A DNA stretch of 64,000 bases from Janthinobacterium sp. TB1-E2 (GTDB taxonomy: Bacteria > Pseudomonadota > Gammaproteobacteria > Burkholderiales > Burkholderiaceae_D). Location: assembly GCF_036885605.1 (NCBI RefSeq), contig NZ_CP142523.1:5580001-5644000 (forward strand). The letters are read 5' to 3'. Of the stretch, positions 24,444 to 33,118 are shown piece after piece; within the stretch, counting starts at the first letter, position 1; every line of letters begins with the position of its first letter. Position numbers and translations under genes: made by a program. Under the pieces are notes generated by a model. It was not told where the DNA came from. It did not search any database and worked only from the letters and a program-made list of their open reading frames with translations.

Positions 24444-26978
24444 CTAATGCAGCAACCTCGCCAGCGCGCTGCCCTCGACTTGCGCGCTGGCAAAGCGCCC
24501 CTGGTATTGCTGGCAGCCCTGCCCCCGCAGATACGCGAGTTGCTGCGCCGTTTCCACGCCTTCGGCGATCACCGTCAATTGCAGCTCGCGCGCCATGGCG
24601 ATGATGGTGGCGGCGACCGCCGTGTCGGACTCGCCCGCCGCGCCGTCCGCGGCGGCGGGCAGGAACGAGGGGTCGATCTTGAGTTTGTCCACCGGGTAAT
24701 GGCGCAGATTGGCCAGGCGCGAATAGCCGGTGCCGAAGTCGTCGATGGCCAGTCTGGCGCCCAGCGCACGCAACTGCGCCAGCACGCCGGCCAGGCGCGC
24801 GCCGCCCTTCATCAGCAAGGCCTCCGTCACTTCCAGTTCCAGGCTGGCGGCAGGCAAACCGGACACGGCCAGCGCTTCTTGTACGCTAAGCAATAAATTA
24901 TTATGCATGCATTGCGCCGGCGACAGATTCACGGCCACTCTCCAGGCATGGCCCGCATCGTGCCAGGCGCGTGCGCGCAGGCAGGCGTGGCGCAGCACCC
25001 AGTTGCCGATCGACACCATCAAGCCGCATTCCTCGGCCACGGCGATGAAGCGCTCGGGCGGCAGCACGCCCAATTGCGGGTGGCGCCAGCGCAGCAGCGC
25101 TTCCGCGCCGAGGATCTGCCCGCTGGCCACATCGAGCGCGGGCTGGAACTCGAGCACGAATTCATCACGGCCCAATGCCTCGCGCAAGCCTTGCTCCAGG
25201 CTGGCCCGCTCGACGATTTGCGCATTCATTTCGGCATTGAAAAACTGGAAATTGTTACGCCCGTTCTCCTTCGCGTGGTACATGGCGATGTCGGCGTTGT
25301 GCACGAGGGTATCGATGCCGTCGCCATCGCTGGGAAAGATGGCCACGCCGATCGAGGTCGACACGTGCAGTTCATATTCGCCCAGCTGGTACACCTGCGT
25401 CACGGCATGCAGCAGGCTGGCCGCCACGTGGGCCACCTGGTCGATGCCGCCCACCTCGGCCAGGATAATGACAAACTCGTCGCCGCCATGCCGGCTGACC
25501 GTATCGACGCCGCGCACGCAGCGCACGAGGCGCCGTGCCACTTCCTTAAGCAGCAAGTCGCCCACGTGGTGGCCCATGCTGTCGTTGATGTGCTTGAAGT
25601 GGTCGAGGTCCAGGTACAGGATGGCCAGCATGCTCAGCTTGCGCCGCGCGGCCGCCAGCGCCAGCGACAGCCGGTCCAGCAGCAGCACGCGGTTCGGCAA
25701 GTCGGTGAGGAAATCGTGCTCGGCCAGGTGACGCGTGTGCTCCTCGTTTTTCTTGCGCTCGCTGATGTCGCTGAGGATGGCCAGGTAATTGCTTAATTGC
25801 CCCTGCGGGTCGCGGATGGCCGTCAGCGACAGCCAGGCCGGGTAGCGCCCGCCCGCCTTGCGCTGGCCCAGGATGTCGCCTTGCCAATAGCCGTTCGCCT
25901 CGACCTCATCCCACACGTGGTCGAAAAACGCGGGCGCGTCCGGCTCCACGCCGTGCAACACAAAAGGCTTGCCCAGCATATCGTCCAGGCTATAGCCGCT
26001 GATCTCGCTGTACGCGGGGTTCATGCTGACGACGCGCTGCTGCGGATCCATCACGACGATGGCTTCGCGCGCATGTTCGACCACCTGTGCCGACAGGTAC
26101 AGGGCCCGCTCGGCCAGTTTGCGCGAAGAAATATCGCGGATCACGGCATAAAACAGATAGGTGTGGTCGAGCGTGACGGATGTGAGCAGCACTTCTCCCC
26201 AGAACAGCTCGCCGGTGCACGTCTGATAGCGCCAGTCGTAGCGGCAGTTGCCGTCGGCATGGGCTTGCGCCGCCAGCTGCGTGCCGCGCAACGAGGACAA
26301 TGCGCCATCGGGCTGGCGCAAGGGCGAAAAGTCGCTGAGGCGGCGCCCCAGCAATCGTGGCCGGTCTTCGCATTGAAACAGGGCAATGGCGGCCGGATTC
26401 GCTTCGGCGATATGTTCGTCGCGCAGCAGCAGGATGGCGTCGGCCGATTTCTCGTACAACTGGCGGAAATTGTCGCCCATTAGCAACAAGGCGCCCTGCG
26501 CGGCGCCGTCGTGGCCGCCGGCCGTGATATCGACATCGACACAGACTACTTGCCGCACACGCCCGGATTGGATGACGGGAAACACGGTGGAGCAGATGCA
26601 GCGCGGCGCGGCTCCGTCGGCAGCGAGCTTCCACAGGCGCGTACTGCGCGCCTTGCCGCTTTCCCACACGGCTGCCAGTTCGCCCGCCGCCGCCTCGGCC
26701 ACGCTGGCGGCGCCGGGCAGCGCGGCGGCCACTGTGGCCCAAGGCTGGCCCAGCGCCAATTCGGCCGCCACGCCATACAGGCGCGCAGCCCCAGCGCTCC
26801 AGTAGCGCACCATGCCGTCGCGGTCGATGCCGCGTACGGCCAGGCCGGGTGCCTGTTCGATCGCGGTAACAATGATCGACAGCAAATCGAGCGCCTTGCC
26901 GGCCGGCCCCGCCTGCGGTTCGGCCGCGGCCAGCAAACGGCCCGGCGACGGGGCGGCTCCGGCAATCCGATCAGACAT
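24444..26978 (-). CDS. PAS-PAS-PAS-GGDEF-EAL cyclic-di-GMP signalling protein
   Basis: Cytoplasmic protein of 844 residues. Three PAS-like domains span residues 25-410, a GGDEF domain follows (RHGGDEFVIIL near 500, active-site motif intact) and an EAL domain closes the protein (GAEALLRWRHP near 625, DDFGTGYS near 745). Both catalytic signatures are present, so it could make or break cyclic-di-GMP; in such tandems one activity often dominates. The start at MSDRIAG has AGGGGG upstream; the 68 codons before it are low-quality arginine-rich shadow. It is divergent from the RND adaptor gene. Confidence 0.92.
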   Translation of the reverse strand: MSDRIAGAAPSPGRLLAAAEPQAGPAGKALDLLSIIVTAIEQAPGLAVRGIDRDGMVRYWSAGAARLYGVAAELALGQPWATVAAALPGAASVAEAAAGELAAVWESGKARSTRLWKLAADGAAPRCICSTVFPVIQSGRVRQVVCVDVDITAGGHDGAAQGALLLMGDNFRQLYEKSADAILLLRDEHIAEANPAAIALFQCEDRPRLLGRRLSDFSPLRQPDGALSSLRGTQLAAQAHADGNCRYDWRYQTCTGELFWGEVLLTSVTLDHTYLFYAVIRDISSRKLAERALYLSAQVVEHAREAIVVMDPQQRVVSMNPAYSEISGYSLDDMLGKPFVLHGVEPDAPAFFDHVWDEVEANGYWQGDILGQRKAGGRYPAWLSLTAIRDPQGQLSNYLAILSDISERKKNEEHTRHLAEHDFLTDLPNRVLLLDRLSLALAAARRKLSMLAILYLDLDHFKHINDSMGHHVGDLLLKEVARRLVRCVRGVDTVSRHGGDEFVIILAEVGGIDQVAHVAASLLHAVTQVYQLGEYELHVSTSIGVAIFPSDGDGIDTLVHNADIAMYHAKENGRNNFQFFNAEMNAQIVERASLEQGLREALGRDEFVLEFQPALDVASGQILGAEALLRWRHPQLGVLPPERFIAVAEECGLMVSIGNWVLRHACLRARAWHDAGHAWRVAVNLSPAQCMHNNLLLSVQEALAVSGLPAASLELEVTEALLMKGGARLAGVLAQLRALGARLAIDDFGTGYSRLANLRHYPVDKLKIDPSFLPAAADGAAGESDTAVAATIIAMARELQLTVIAEGVETAQQLAYLRGQGCQQYQGRFASAQVEGSALARLLH

Positions 26979-27370
26979 CAGGCCCCCTGTGGCGCGGCCG
27001 CGCGGCAACCGGCAGGCGTATGGCCTGTCCGGTGGCGCAACCATCCCGACCATTCTTGCGCGCCGGCGAATCGGCTTCTTGAGGATGCGCAAGCATCGTG
27101 ACGCGCATGGCGCGCATGCTGGCCGTGGTCTCCGGTCGCCGTTTTTTGCATTCCAGCCCCGATTTTGTGCAATCTGTCGCACAGCGATGGCGGCCCGGCT
27201 TGAATCTTCCTAAAGTGGCAACATGCGCATCGCCGTGAACGGCCGCAGCGGCAGGCGTGCTGTCTGCGGCCGCCACGGTGATGCGCTACCCGAATTCCCC
27301 CGGCCTGCCGCAGGCCGGCCGCACCGAGACCTGGCGCCGAACCCCTGCGCCGCTCCTGACTAAAAAACCT
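26979..27370. other. Divergent intergenic region, no gene found
   Basis: About 390 bases between the cyclic-di-GMP gene and the RND adaptor gene. I find no convincing small gene. A dyad TGTGC-N8-GCACA (27166-27183) could be an operator. No clean sigma-70 pair is visible on either strand. Confidence 0.5.
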
Positions 27371-28609
27371 ATGAAAAACGAGACCCTGCCCCCCGCCTCC
27401 CCCCTTGCCGCCACGCGCCGCCGGCGCTGGCGCACGCCCGTCTTGATCCTCGTCGTGCTGGGCCTGGCCGGCGGCGGCTGGACGGTGATGCAGTCGAAGC
27501 AGCAAGCCGCCAAGGCGGCCGAGCAGCAGGCGAGCAAGAAGAAGGAGCAGGAAAAGACGCCCGTGCATGAACTGGCGCAGGGCGACGTGGCCGCCATCGA
27601 TGCGCGCGCCCTCAGTATCAGCCTGCCCCTGTCCGGCTCGCTGGCGCCCGTGACCCAGGCCACCATCAAGGCCAAGGTTTCCGGCGTGATCGAGGCAACG
27701 ACCTTGCAGGAAGGCCAGCACGTAGCCAATGGGCAAATCCTCGTGCGCCTGGATGCGGCCGACCAGCGCGCCCGCCTGACGCAGCAGCAAGCCATGCTCG
27801 ACGAAGCGCAGGCGCGCCTGTCGATGGCCAGCAAGAATGAAGCGAACAGCCAGGCGCTGCTCAAGCAAAAATACATTTCGCAGACGGCTTACGACACGAC
27901 GCAAAACTCCGTCGACCTGGCGCGCGCCAACGTCAAGTCCGCCGCCGCCATGCTCGACATCGCCCGCATCGCGCTGGCCGACACGGTGATACGCGCACCG
28001 ATGGCCGGCATCGTCAGCAAGCGCCACCTGCAGGCCGGCGAAAAAGTCTCGCCCGACATGCCCGTCTACACCATCGTCAACCTGGCCCAGCTGACCCTGG
28101 AAGCACCCGTGCCCAGCGCGGAAATCCCCCGCATCAAGCTGGGCCAGGACGTGCACTTCAAGGTCGACGGCTTCGGCGCGCGCGACTTCGCCGGCAAGGT
28201 CACGCGCATCAACCCCACCACCGAGAGCGGCTCGCGCGCCATGCTCGTCTACATCGCCGTCGACAATGGCGATGGCGCGCTGCGCGGCGGCATGTTCGCC
28301 AAGGGCAGCATCGTCACCGAGCGCTCGCCCGTGGCGCCGCTCGTGCCCCTGACGGCCGTGCGCAATGAAAAACAGGGCCCCGTCGTGTATGCGCTGGTCA
28401 ACAACAAGGTCGTCGCCCAGCCCGTCACCCTGGGCTTGCGCAATGAAGATGAAGGCTATGCGGAAGTGACATCGGGCCTGGTGCCGGGCGCGAAAGTCAT
28501 CGTCGCCAAGCTCGATGGCGTGAAACCTGGCCACGGCGTGACCTTCGCCGCGCCCGCCGCCGCTCCCGCTCCCGCCGCGCCGGCAGCCGTGCTGGCACGG
28601 AAGGACTGA
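27371..28609 (+). CDS. RND efflux periplasmic adaptor subunit
   Basis: Membrane fusion protein of 412 residues. One N-terminal membrane anchor (residues 21-40), then a lipoyl half-motif (IKAKVSGVIEATTLQEGQHVANGQILVRLD near 100), an alpha-hairpin near 135-190, the second lipoyl half (RAPMAGIVSKRHLQAGEKVS near 205) and beta-barrel domains. The ATG at MKNETLPP was chosen because the anchor follows directly. It precedes the permease by three bases. No outer-membrane channel gene is in this operon, so it would use one encoded elsewhere. Confidence 0.92.
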   Translation: MKNETLPPASPLAATRRRRWRTPVLILVVLGLAGGGWTVMQSKQQAAKAAEQQASKKKEQEKTPVHELAQGDVAAIDARALSISLPLSGSLAPVTQATIKAKVSGVIEATTLQEGQHVANGQILVRLDAADQRARLTQQQAMLDEAQARLSMASKNEANSQALLKQKYISQTAYDTTQNSVDLARANVKSAAAMLDIARIALADTVIRAPMAGIVSKRHLQAGEKVSPDMPVYTIVNLAQLTLEAPVPSAEIPRIKLGQDVHFKVDGFGARDFAGKVTRINPTTESGSRAMLVYIAVDNGDGALRGGMFAKGSIVTERSPVAPLVPLTAVRNEKQGPVVYALVNNKVVAQPVTLGLRNEDEGYAEVTSGLVPGAKVIVAKLDGVKPGHGVTFAAPAAAPAPAAPAAVLARKD

Positions 28610-28612
28610 GCC

Positions 28613-31600
28613 ATGTGGATGACCAAAGTCAGTATTCAAAATCCCGTCTTCGCCACCATGGTCATGGTGGCGCTGGTAGTACTGGGCATCTTCTCCTACC
28701 GTGGCCTGGGCGTGGAGAGCATGCCCAGCGTGCAGTTCCCGTTCGCCGCCATTGAAGTGAACTACCCGGGCGCCTCGCCCGAAGCCGTGGAAAACGACAT
28801 CACGCGCCCCATCGAGGACGCCGTCAACACCGTCAGCGGCATCAAGACCATCCGTGCCAACTCGTGGGAAGGACGCGCCGGCGTCTACCTGGAATTCGAG
28901 CTGTCGACGAATATGGACAAGGCCATGCAGGACTTGCGCGACAAGGTGGCCCTGGTGCGCCCGCGCTTCCCGAAAGAAGCCAAGGACCCGTTCATCGCCC
29001 GCGCCGAGGGCGACAACGAGCGCCCCATCGCCACCATCGTGCTGACCTCCACCGGACATGACCTGCGCGCGCTGTCGACCATGACGGAGCAGATCATCAG
29101 CAAGCGCTTCCAGGGCGTGGCCGGCGTGGGGCAAGTCAAGCTGCGCGGCTTGCGCGCGCGCCAGATCCTCATCAGCATGAAGCCGATCGAGCTCAATGCC
29201 CAGGGCATCGGCGTCGATGAAGTGATCCGCGCCATCCAGGCCACGAATACGAATTTGCCGGCCGGCTCCATCAGCCATGGCGCGGCCGAGCAATTGGTGC
29301 GCGTGGAAGGCAAGATCAAGGATGCGCGCGAATTCGGCAAGATCATCGTCGCGCGCCGCGCCGTCGGCCCCGTCTACCTGGACCAGGTAGCCACCGTCGT
29401 CGACGGCGAGCAGGAAGAACTGTCGATCTCGCGCATGAACGGCCAGCAGGCCGTGACCATGGAAATCACCAAGGTGCAGGATGCCAACGTAGTCGAAGTG
29501 GGCACCGGCATCCTGAAAGTGGCGGCGGACCTGCAAAAGACCCTGCCGCCCGATATCACCCTGCGCGTGCTCGACGACGAATCGGAGCGCGTGCAAAGCC
29601 AGCTCAATAACGTCAAGCGCACCATCATCGAAGGCGCCGTGCTGACCATGGTGATCGTCTTCCTGTTCCTGCACTCGTGGCGCTCGACCATCATCACGGG
29701 ATTGACCCTGCCGATCTCCGTGCTGGCCAGCTTCATCGCCATGAAGGCCTTCGGTTTTACCCTGAACTTTTTGACCCTGATGGCGCTGTCCCTGTGCATT
29801 GGCCTCTTGATCGATGACGCCATCGTCGTGCGCGAAAACATCGTGCGCCACCTGGGCATGGGCAAGAACCACTACAAGGCGGCCAACGACGGCACCAATG
29901 AAATCGGCCTGGCCGTGATGGCCACCACATTCGCCATCGTCGCCGTGTTCGTGCCCGTCGCCTTCATGGACGGCATCATCGGCCGCTTCTTCCTGCAGTT
30001 CGGCATCACCGTGGCCGTCGCCGTGCTCGTGTCGCTGTTCGTCAGCTTCACGCTCGACCCCATGCTGTCGTCCGTCTGGCGCGACCCCGTCAAGGACCGC
30101 TTCAAGTACGTGCCGTGGCTGGGCCGCTTCATGGCCTGGATCGAGACGGGCATCGACCGTCTGCACGTCTGGTATGGCAAGGTGCTGGCGCTGGCCCTGC
30201 GCTGGCGCAAGACGACCCTGGCCACGGCCGTGGCCCTGTTCGCGGGCAGCCTGATGCTCGTGCCCATGATCGGCGGCGAGATGTTCCCCGAGACGGACCA
30301 GGGCTGGGTCAACCTGCGCTTCAAGACGCCCGTCGGCTCCAGCCTCGAATACACGGATAGCAAAGTGCGCCAGATCGAAACGGCCCTGAAGGAATTCCCC
30401 GAGATCGACAGCCTGGTGGCCAATATCGGCACGCCCGATGGACGCAATGCGGCCGAGGTGAACCTGAAGCTGACGGACATCAAGACGCACAAGCGCCGCT
30501 CGCAGCAGGAACTGGAAAAACTGATCCGCGAGCGCCTGGCGCCGATTGCCGGCATCACCCTGTCCGTCGGCCAGCGTCCCATCTTCATCGCCATCCTCGG
30601 CACGGACGAAGGCAAGCTCGATGCGGTGGCGCACACGCTGATGGACAAGATGCGCAACATCAAGGGCCTGGCCGACATGGAATACAGCCAGGAAGGCGCC
30701 AATCCGTCGACCACCGTGAAGATCAATAACGAACTGGCCAGCGACCTGGGATTGTCGGTGCAGCAGATCGGCAATGCCCTGCGCCCGTTTGTCGCCGGCG
30801 ACACGGTCAGCCACTGGCTGGCGTCCGACGGACAGAACTACGACGTCAACGTGCAGCTGCCCAAGTCGGGCCGGCAAAAGGTGGCCGACCTGGCCGACCT
30901 GTCGCTGGCGTCGAGCAAGCTTGACGCGAACGGCAAGCCCGTCATGATTCCGCTGCGCCAGGTGGTCGACTTCGTGCCGTCATCGAGCCCGCAAGTGCTC
31001 AAACGCCAGGCCTTGCAGCGCCGCGTCGCGATCTATGCGGGCGTGCAGGGCCGTCCCGCCGGCGACGTCGACGCCGATGTGCAAAAGGCGATGCAATCGA
31101 TCGACCTGCCGCCGGGCGTGCGCTTCGACGTGGCCGGCAATGCGCAGCAGATGGCCGAAACCATGGGCGGCGCGATGATGGCGCTGGGGATCGCCGTGAT
31201 CTTCATCTACCTGGTGCTGGCCTCGCAATTCGGCAGCTTTTTGCAGCCGATCGCCATCATGGTGTCCCTGCCGCTCTCCTTGATCGGCGTGCTGGCTGCA
31301 TTGCTCATTACGGGCAGCACCTTGAACATCTTCTCCGTGATCGGCTTCATCATGCTCATGGGCCTCGTCACCAAGAATGCGATTCTGCTGGTCGACTTCA
31401 CCAACCAGCGCCAGCGCGAAGGTCTGGGGCAGTTCGAGGCGCTGATGGAAGCGGGCCAAGTGCGGCTGCGCCCCATCCTGATGACGACCCTGGCGATGGT
31501 CTTCGGCATGCTGCCGATGGCCATCGGCATGGGCGACGGCGGCGAATCGCAGGCGCCGATGGGCCGCGCCGTCATCGGCGGCGTGATCACTTCGACCTTG

Positions 31601-31729
31601 CTGACCCTGGTGGTGGTGCCCGTCGCCTACACCTACCTCGATAGCCTGGGCAAGCGCGCCGCGCGCTTCTTTGGCGGCGGCGAGCATGCCCACGCCGATG
31701 CCGACGACGCCAAGGCACACGCCCACTGA
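28613..31729 (+). CDS. RND efflux permease, HAE-1/MdtB-like
   Basis: Inner-membrane proton-driven exporter of 1038 residues, the full RND length. The N-terminal helix (NPVFATMVMVALVVLGIFSYRGLG), two large periplasmic loops and the TM4 motif LLIDDAIVVRENIVRH (two aspartates that relay protons) are present. The TM4 pattern matches multidrug rather than heavy-metal permeases. The C-terminal tail is rich in His and Asp (HAHADADDAKAHAH), which could bind metal but may be incidental. It works with the adaptor just upstream. Confidence 0.94.
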   Translation: MWMTKVSIQNPVFATMVMVALVVLGIFSYRGLGVESMPSVQFPFAAIEVNYPGASPEAVENDITRPIEDAVNTVSGIKTIRANSWEGRAGVYLEFELSTNMDKAMQDLRDKVALVRPRFPKEAKDPFIARAEGDNERPIATIVLTSTGHDLRALSTMTEQIISKRFQGVAGVGQVKLRGLRARQILISMKPIELNAQGIGVDEVIRAIQATNTNLPAGSISHGAAEQLVRVEGKIKDAREFGKIIVARRAVGPVYLDQVATVVDGEQEELSISRMNGQQAVTMEITKVQDANVVEVGTGILKVAADLQKTLPPDITLRVLDDESERVQSQLNNVKRTIIEGAVLTMVIVFLFLHSWRSTIITGLTLPISVLASFIAMKAFGFTLNFLTLMALSLCIGLLIDDAIVVRENIVRHLGMGKNHYKAANDGTNEIGLAVMATTFAIVAVFVPVAFMDGIIGRFFLQFGITVAVAVLVSLFVSFTLDPMLSSVWRDPVKDRFKYVPWLGRFMAWIETGIDRLHVWYGKVLALALRWRKTTLATAVALFAGSLMLVPMIGGEMFPETDQGWVNLRFKTPVGSSLEYTDSKVRQIETALKEFPEIDSLVANIGTPDGRNAAEVNLKLTDIKTHKRRSQQELEKLIRERLAPIAGITLSVGQRPIFIAILGTDEGKLDAVAHTLMDKMRNIKGLADMEYSQEGANPSTTVKINNELASDLGLSVQQIGNALRPFVAGDTVSHWLASDGQNYDVNVQLPKSGRQKVADLADLSLASSKLDANGKPVMIPLRQVVDFVPSSSPQVLKRQALQRRVAIYAGVQGRPAGDVDADVQKAMQSIDLPPGVRFDVAGNAQQMAETMGGAMMALGIAVIFIYLVLASQFGSFLQPIAIMVSLPLSLIGVLAALLITGSTLNIFSVIGFIMLMGLVTKNAILLVDFTNQRQREGLGQFEALMEAGQVRLRPILMTTLAMVFGMLPMAIGMGDGGESQAPMGRAVIGGVITSTLLTLVVVPVAYTYLDSLGKRAARFFGGGEHAHADADDAKAHAH

Positions 31730-31747
31730 TCCACCGGTCGCCTTCAC

Positions 31748-31769
31748 CGTCCCCGCATTTGCGGGGACG
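31748..31769 (+). terminator. Stem-loop after the RND operon
   Basis: Perfect nine-base arms CGTCCCCGC and GCGGGGACG around ATTT, 18 bases after the permease stop. Not followed by a T-run, so it may be a 3'-end-stabilising or factor-assisted terminator. Confidence 0.5.
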
Positions 31770-31798
31770 ACGCGGCGGCTTCCTGAAGAGAGCTTCAG

Positions 31799-31827
31799 TT
31801 GACCAAAGCAGCCCCACTGGCTAGACT
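31799..31827 (+). promoter_or_regulatory. Sigma-70-type promoter of the mgtC-like gene
   Basis: TTGACC and TAGACT are separated by exactly 17 bases. Start of transcription would fall near 31834, leaving a leader of about 250 bases before the mgtC-like ATG. A CTGAAGAG-AG-CTTCAG-like dyad overlaps the upstream side. Confidence 0.6.
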
Positions 31828-31833
31828 GTCCCC

Positions 31834-32087
31834 GTTATCAATGATATGGAGTGACTCGTGGGTGCTTGTTCCAGTGACAGTAGTCGATTGACCATCGGCG
31901 ATCGGCCTTAGGCAAGACGCGCGCATTCCGCCCGCCTTGCCCTCGGCAAGGTGCGGTTTTACCAGCGGCAGTATTCTCTCGCCGCCACTTCCCCCTCTTC
32001 GTTCCACCGTTGTCGTCTGCTGCCCCAATCCGGGCGGATAGTCTTCGCCTTATGCACTCGCCTGTTCCTCCCCAGCCGGGAGAAATA
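31834..32087 (+). promoter_or_regulatory. Candidate structured leader (attenuator or riboswitch-like) of the mgtC-like gene
   Basis: A 250-base untranslated leader. The segment CCTTGCC-CTC-GGCAAGG (31935-31951) forms a hairpin that can extend by CCGC/GCGG and is followed by TTTT (31957-31960), like an early terminator. The upstream GGCAAG at 31911-31916 can instead pair with CTTGCC at 31936-31941, so two exclusive structures are possible. A 16-codon open frame (ATG at 31841 to TGA ending 31891) lies at the leader's 5' end but lacks a ribosome-binding site. It does not match the M-box or yybP-ykoY sequence as I know them. Confidence 0.4.
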
Positions 32088-32810
32088 ATGGTGGTATTTG
32101 ACTTTGCGCTGCGCGTTGCCGCGGCATTGACCCTGGGCGCCATGATCGGCGCCGAACGCCAGCTGCGCCAGCGCATGGCGGGCCTGCGCACGAACGCGCT
32201 GGTGTCCGTCGGCGCCTCGCTGTTCGTGATGGTTTCCGTGCTCGAAGGCGATGCCTCTGGCCATATGCGCATCGCCGCGCAGGTGGTGTCAGGCATCGGC
32301 TTTCTGGGCGCCGGCGTCATCATGCGCGAAGGCATGACGGTGCGCGGCTTGAACACGGCCGCCACCCTGTGGTGCTCGGCAGCCATCGGCATCCTGTGCG
32401 GCCTGGGGTTTGCGCTGGAAGCGGCCATCGGCACGGGCTTCGTGCTGATCGCCAACCTCGTGCTGCGCCACCTGGCGCAGCGCATCAACGCGCACGGCAG
32501 CGAAGCGGGCATCGAGACGGAAAGCATCTACCGCGTGACGGCCGTATGCGAGGCGGAGCAGGAAGTCCAGGTGCGCAAGCTGATGCTGCGCTTGATCAGC
32601 GGCATGCCGGCCCTGATGCTGCAATCCTTGCACAGCGAGGATGCCGCGCACGCGGGACGCATCGAAGTGCGGGCCGACTTGCTCACGCCCTTGTCCAGCC
32701 TGGGATTGCTGGAGCAGATCGTCAGCCAGGTGAGCCTGGAAGGCAGCGTCTCGGCCGTGCGCTGGGCGCTCGTGAACAACGCGGAATTTGTCGCTGAGCG
32801 AGGTGTGTGA
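32088..32810 (+). CDS. MgtC/SapB-family membrane protein
   Basis: Inner-membrane protein of 240 residues with four or five N-terminal helices. LGAMIGAERQLRQRMAGLRTNALVSVGASLF and GIGFLGAGVIMREGMTVRGLNTAATLWCSAAIG are the signature MgtC/SapB blocks. The C-terminal 90 residues are an ACT-like soluble domain beginning IYRVTAVCEAEQE. In pathogens MgtC supports survival at low magnesium and inhibits ATP synthase; in free-living species its role is less clear. GGGAG precedes the chosen ATG; an alternative ATG lies 12 codons upstream (MHSPVPPQ). Confidence 0.92.
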   Translation: MVVFDFALRVAAALTLGAMIGAERQLRQRMAGLRTNALVSVGASLFVMVSVLEGDASGHMRIAAQVVSGIGFLGAGVIMREGMTVRGLNTAATLWCSAAIGILCGLGFALEAAIGTGFVLIANLVLRHLAQRINAHGSEAGIETESIYRVTAVCEAEQEVQVRKLMLRLISGMPALMLQSLHSEDAAHAGRIEVRADLLTPLSSLGLLEQIVSQVSLEGSVSAVRWALVNNAEFVAERGV

Positions 32811-33118
32811 TGAAAAAGTTCTTCCTTTGGTTTGCCAAACGTGGGCCGGCTGTCGCCACCTACCGCCTGACCGTCACCTGCCCTGCGGCGCAAGCCGACC
32901 ATGTCGTGCGCCTGCTGCTGGCCGAACTGAAAGGCGCGGGCCTGGCGCCGTCGCAAATGCTGCGCAGCTGGGACGAAGCCAGACAGGTGGTGCAGCTGAT
33001 CGCCACGGTGCTGTGCCAGGCCGTGCAGCGCGCCGTGCTGGTGCGCTTCGTCAACCGCGCGGGCGCCTGGCCGCAAGTGCGGCAAGTGCGCTGGGAAGGC
33101 GTCGCGCCGTCAATCTGA
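32810..33118 (+). CDS. Small protein resembling the MgtC C-terminal ACT-like domain
   Basis: Protein of 102 residues translated from the ATG that overlaps the mgtC-like stop as TGATG. From TYRLTVTCPAAQADHVVRLLL to VRQVRWEGV it can be aligned by eye with the C-terminal part of the preceding protein (IYRVTAVCEAEQEVQVRKLML to VSAVRWALV), so it appears to be a free-standing copy of that domain. No membrane segment. Its last nine bases overlap the 3' end of the converging kinase gene. A regulatory or complex-forming role with the MgtC-like protein is inferred from the coupling. Confidence 0.75.
   Translation: MKKFFLWFAKRGPAVATYRLTVTCPAAQADHVVRLLLAELKGAGLAPSQMLRSWDEARQVVQLIATVLCQAVQRAVLVRFVNRAGAWPQVRQVRWEGVAPSI

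Noticed and set aside
26978..30877. Open frame of nearly 1300 codons on the minus strand across the RND adaptor and permease genes
   Set aside because: It is His/Gln/Arg-rich without any domain and lies antisense to two clear RND genes; in GC-rich DNA such mirror frames arise from codon bias.
31841..31891. Sixteen-codon leader peptide before the mgtC-like gene
   Set aside because: No ribosome-binding site and no run of regulatory codons; kept only as a remark within the leader feature.
31834..32087. M-box or yybP-ykoY riboswitch
   Set aside because: I could not place the conserved core sequences of either class; only alternative pairing is visible.
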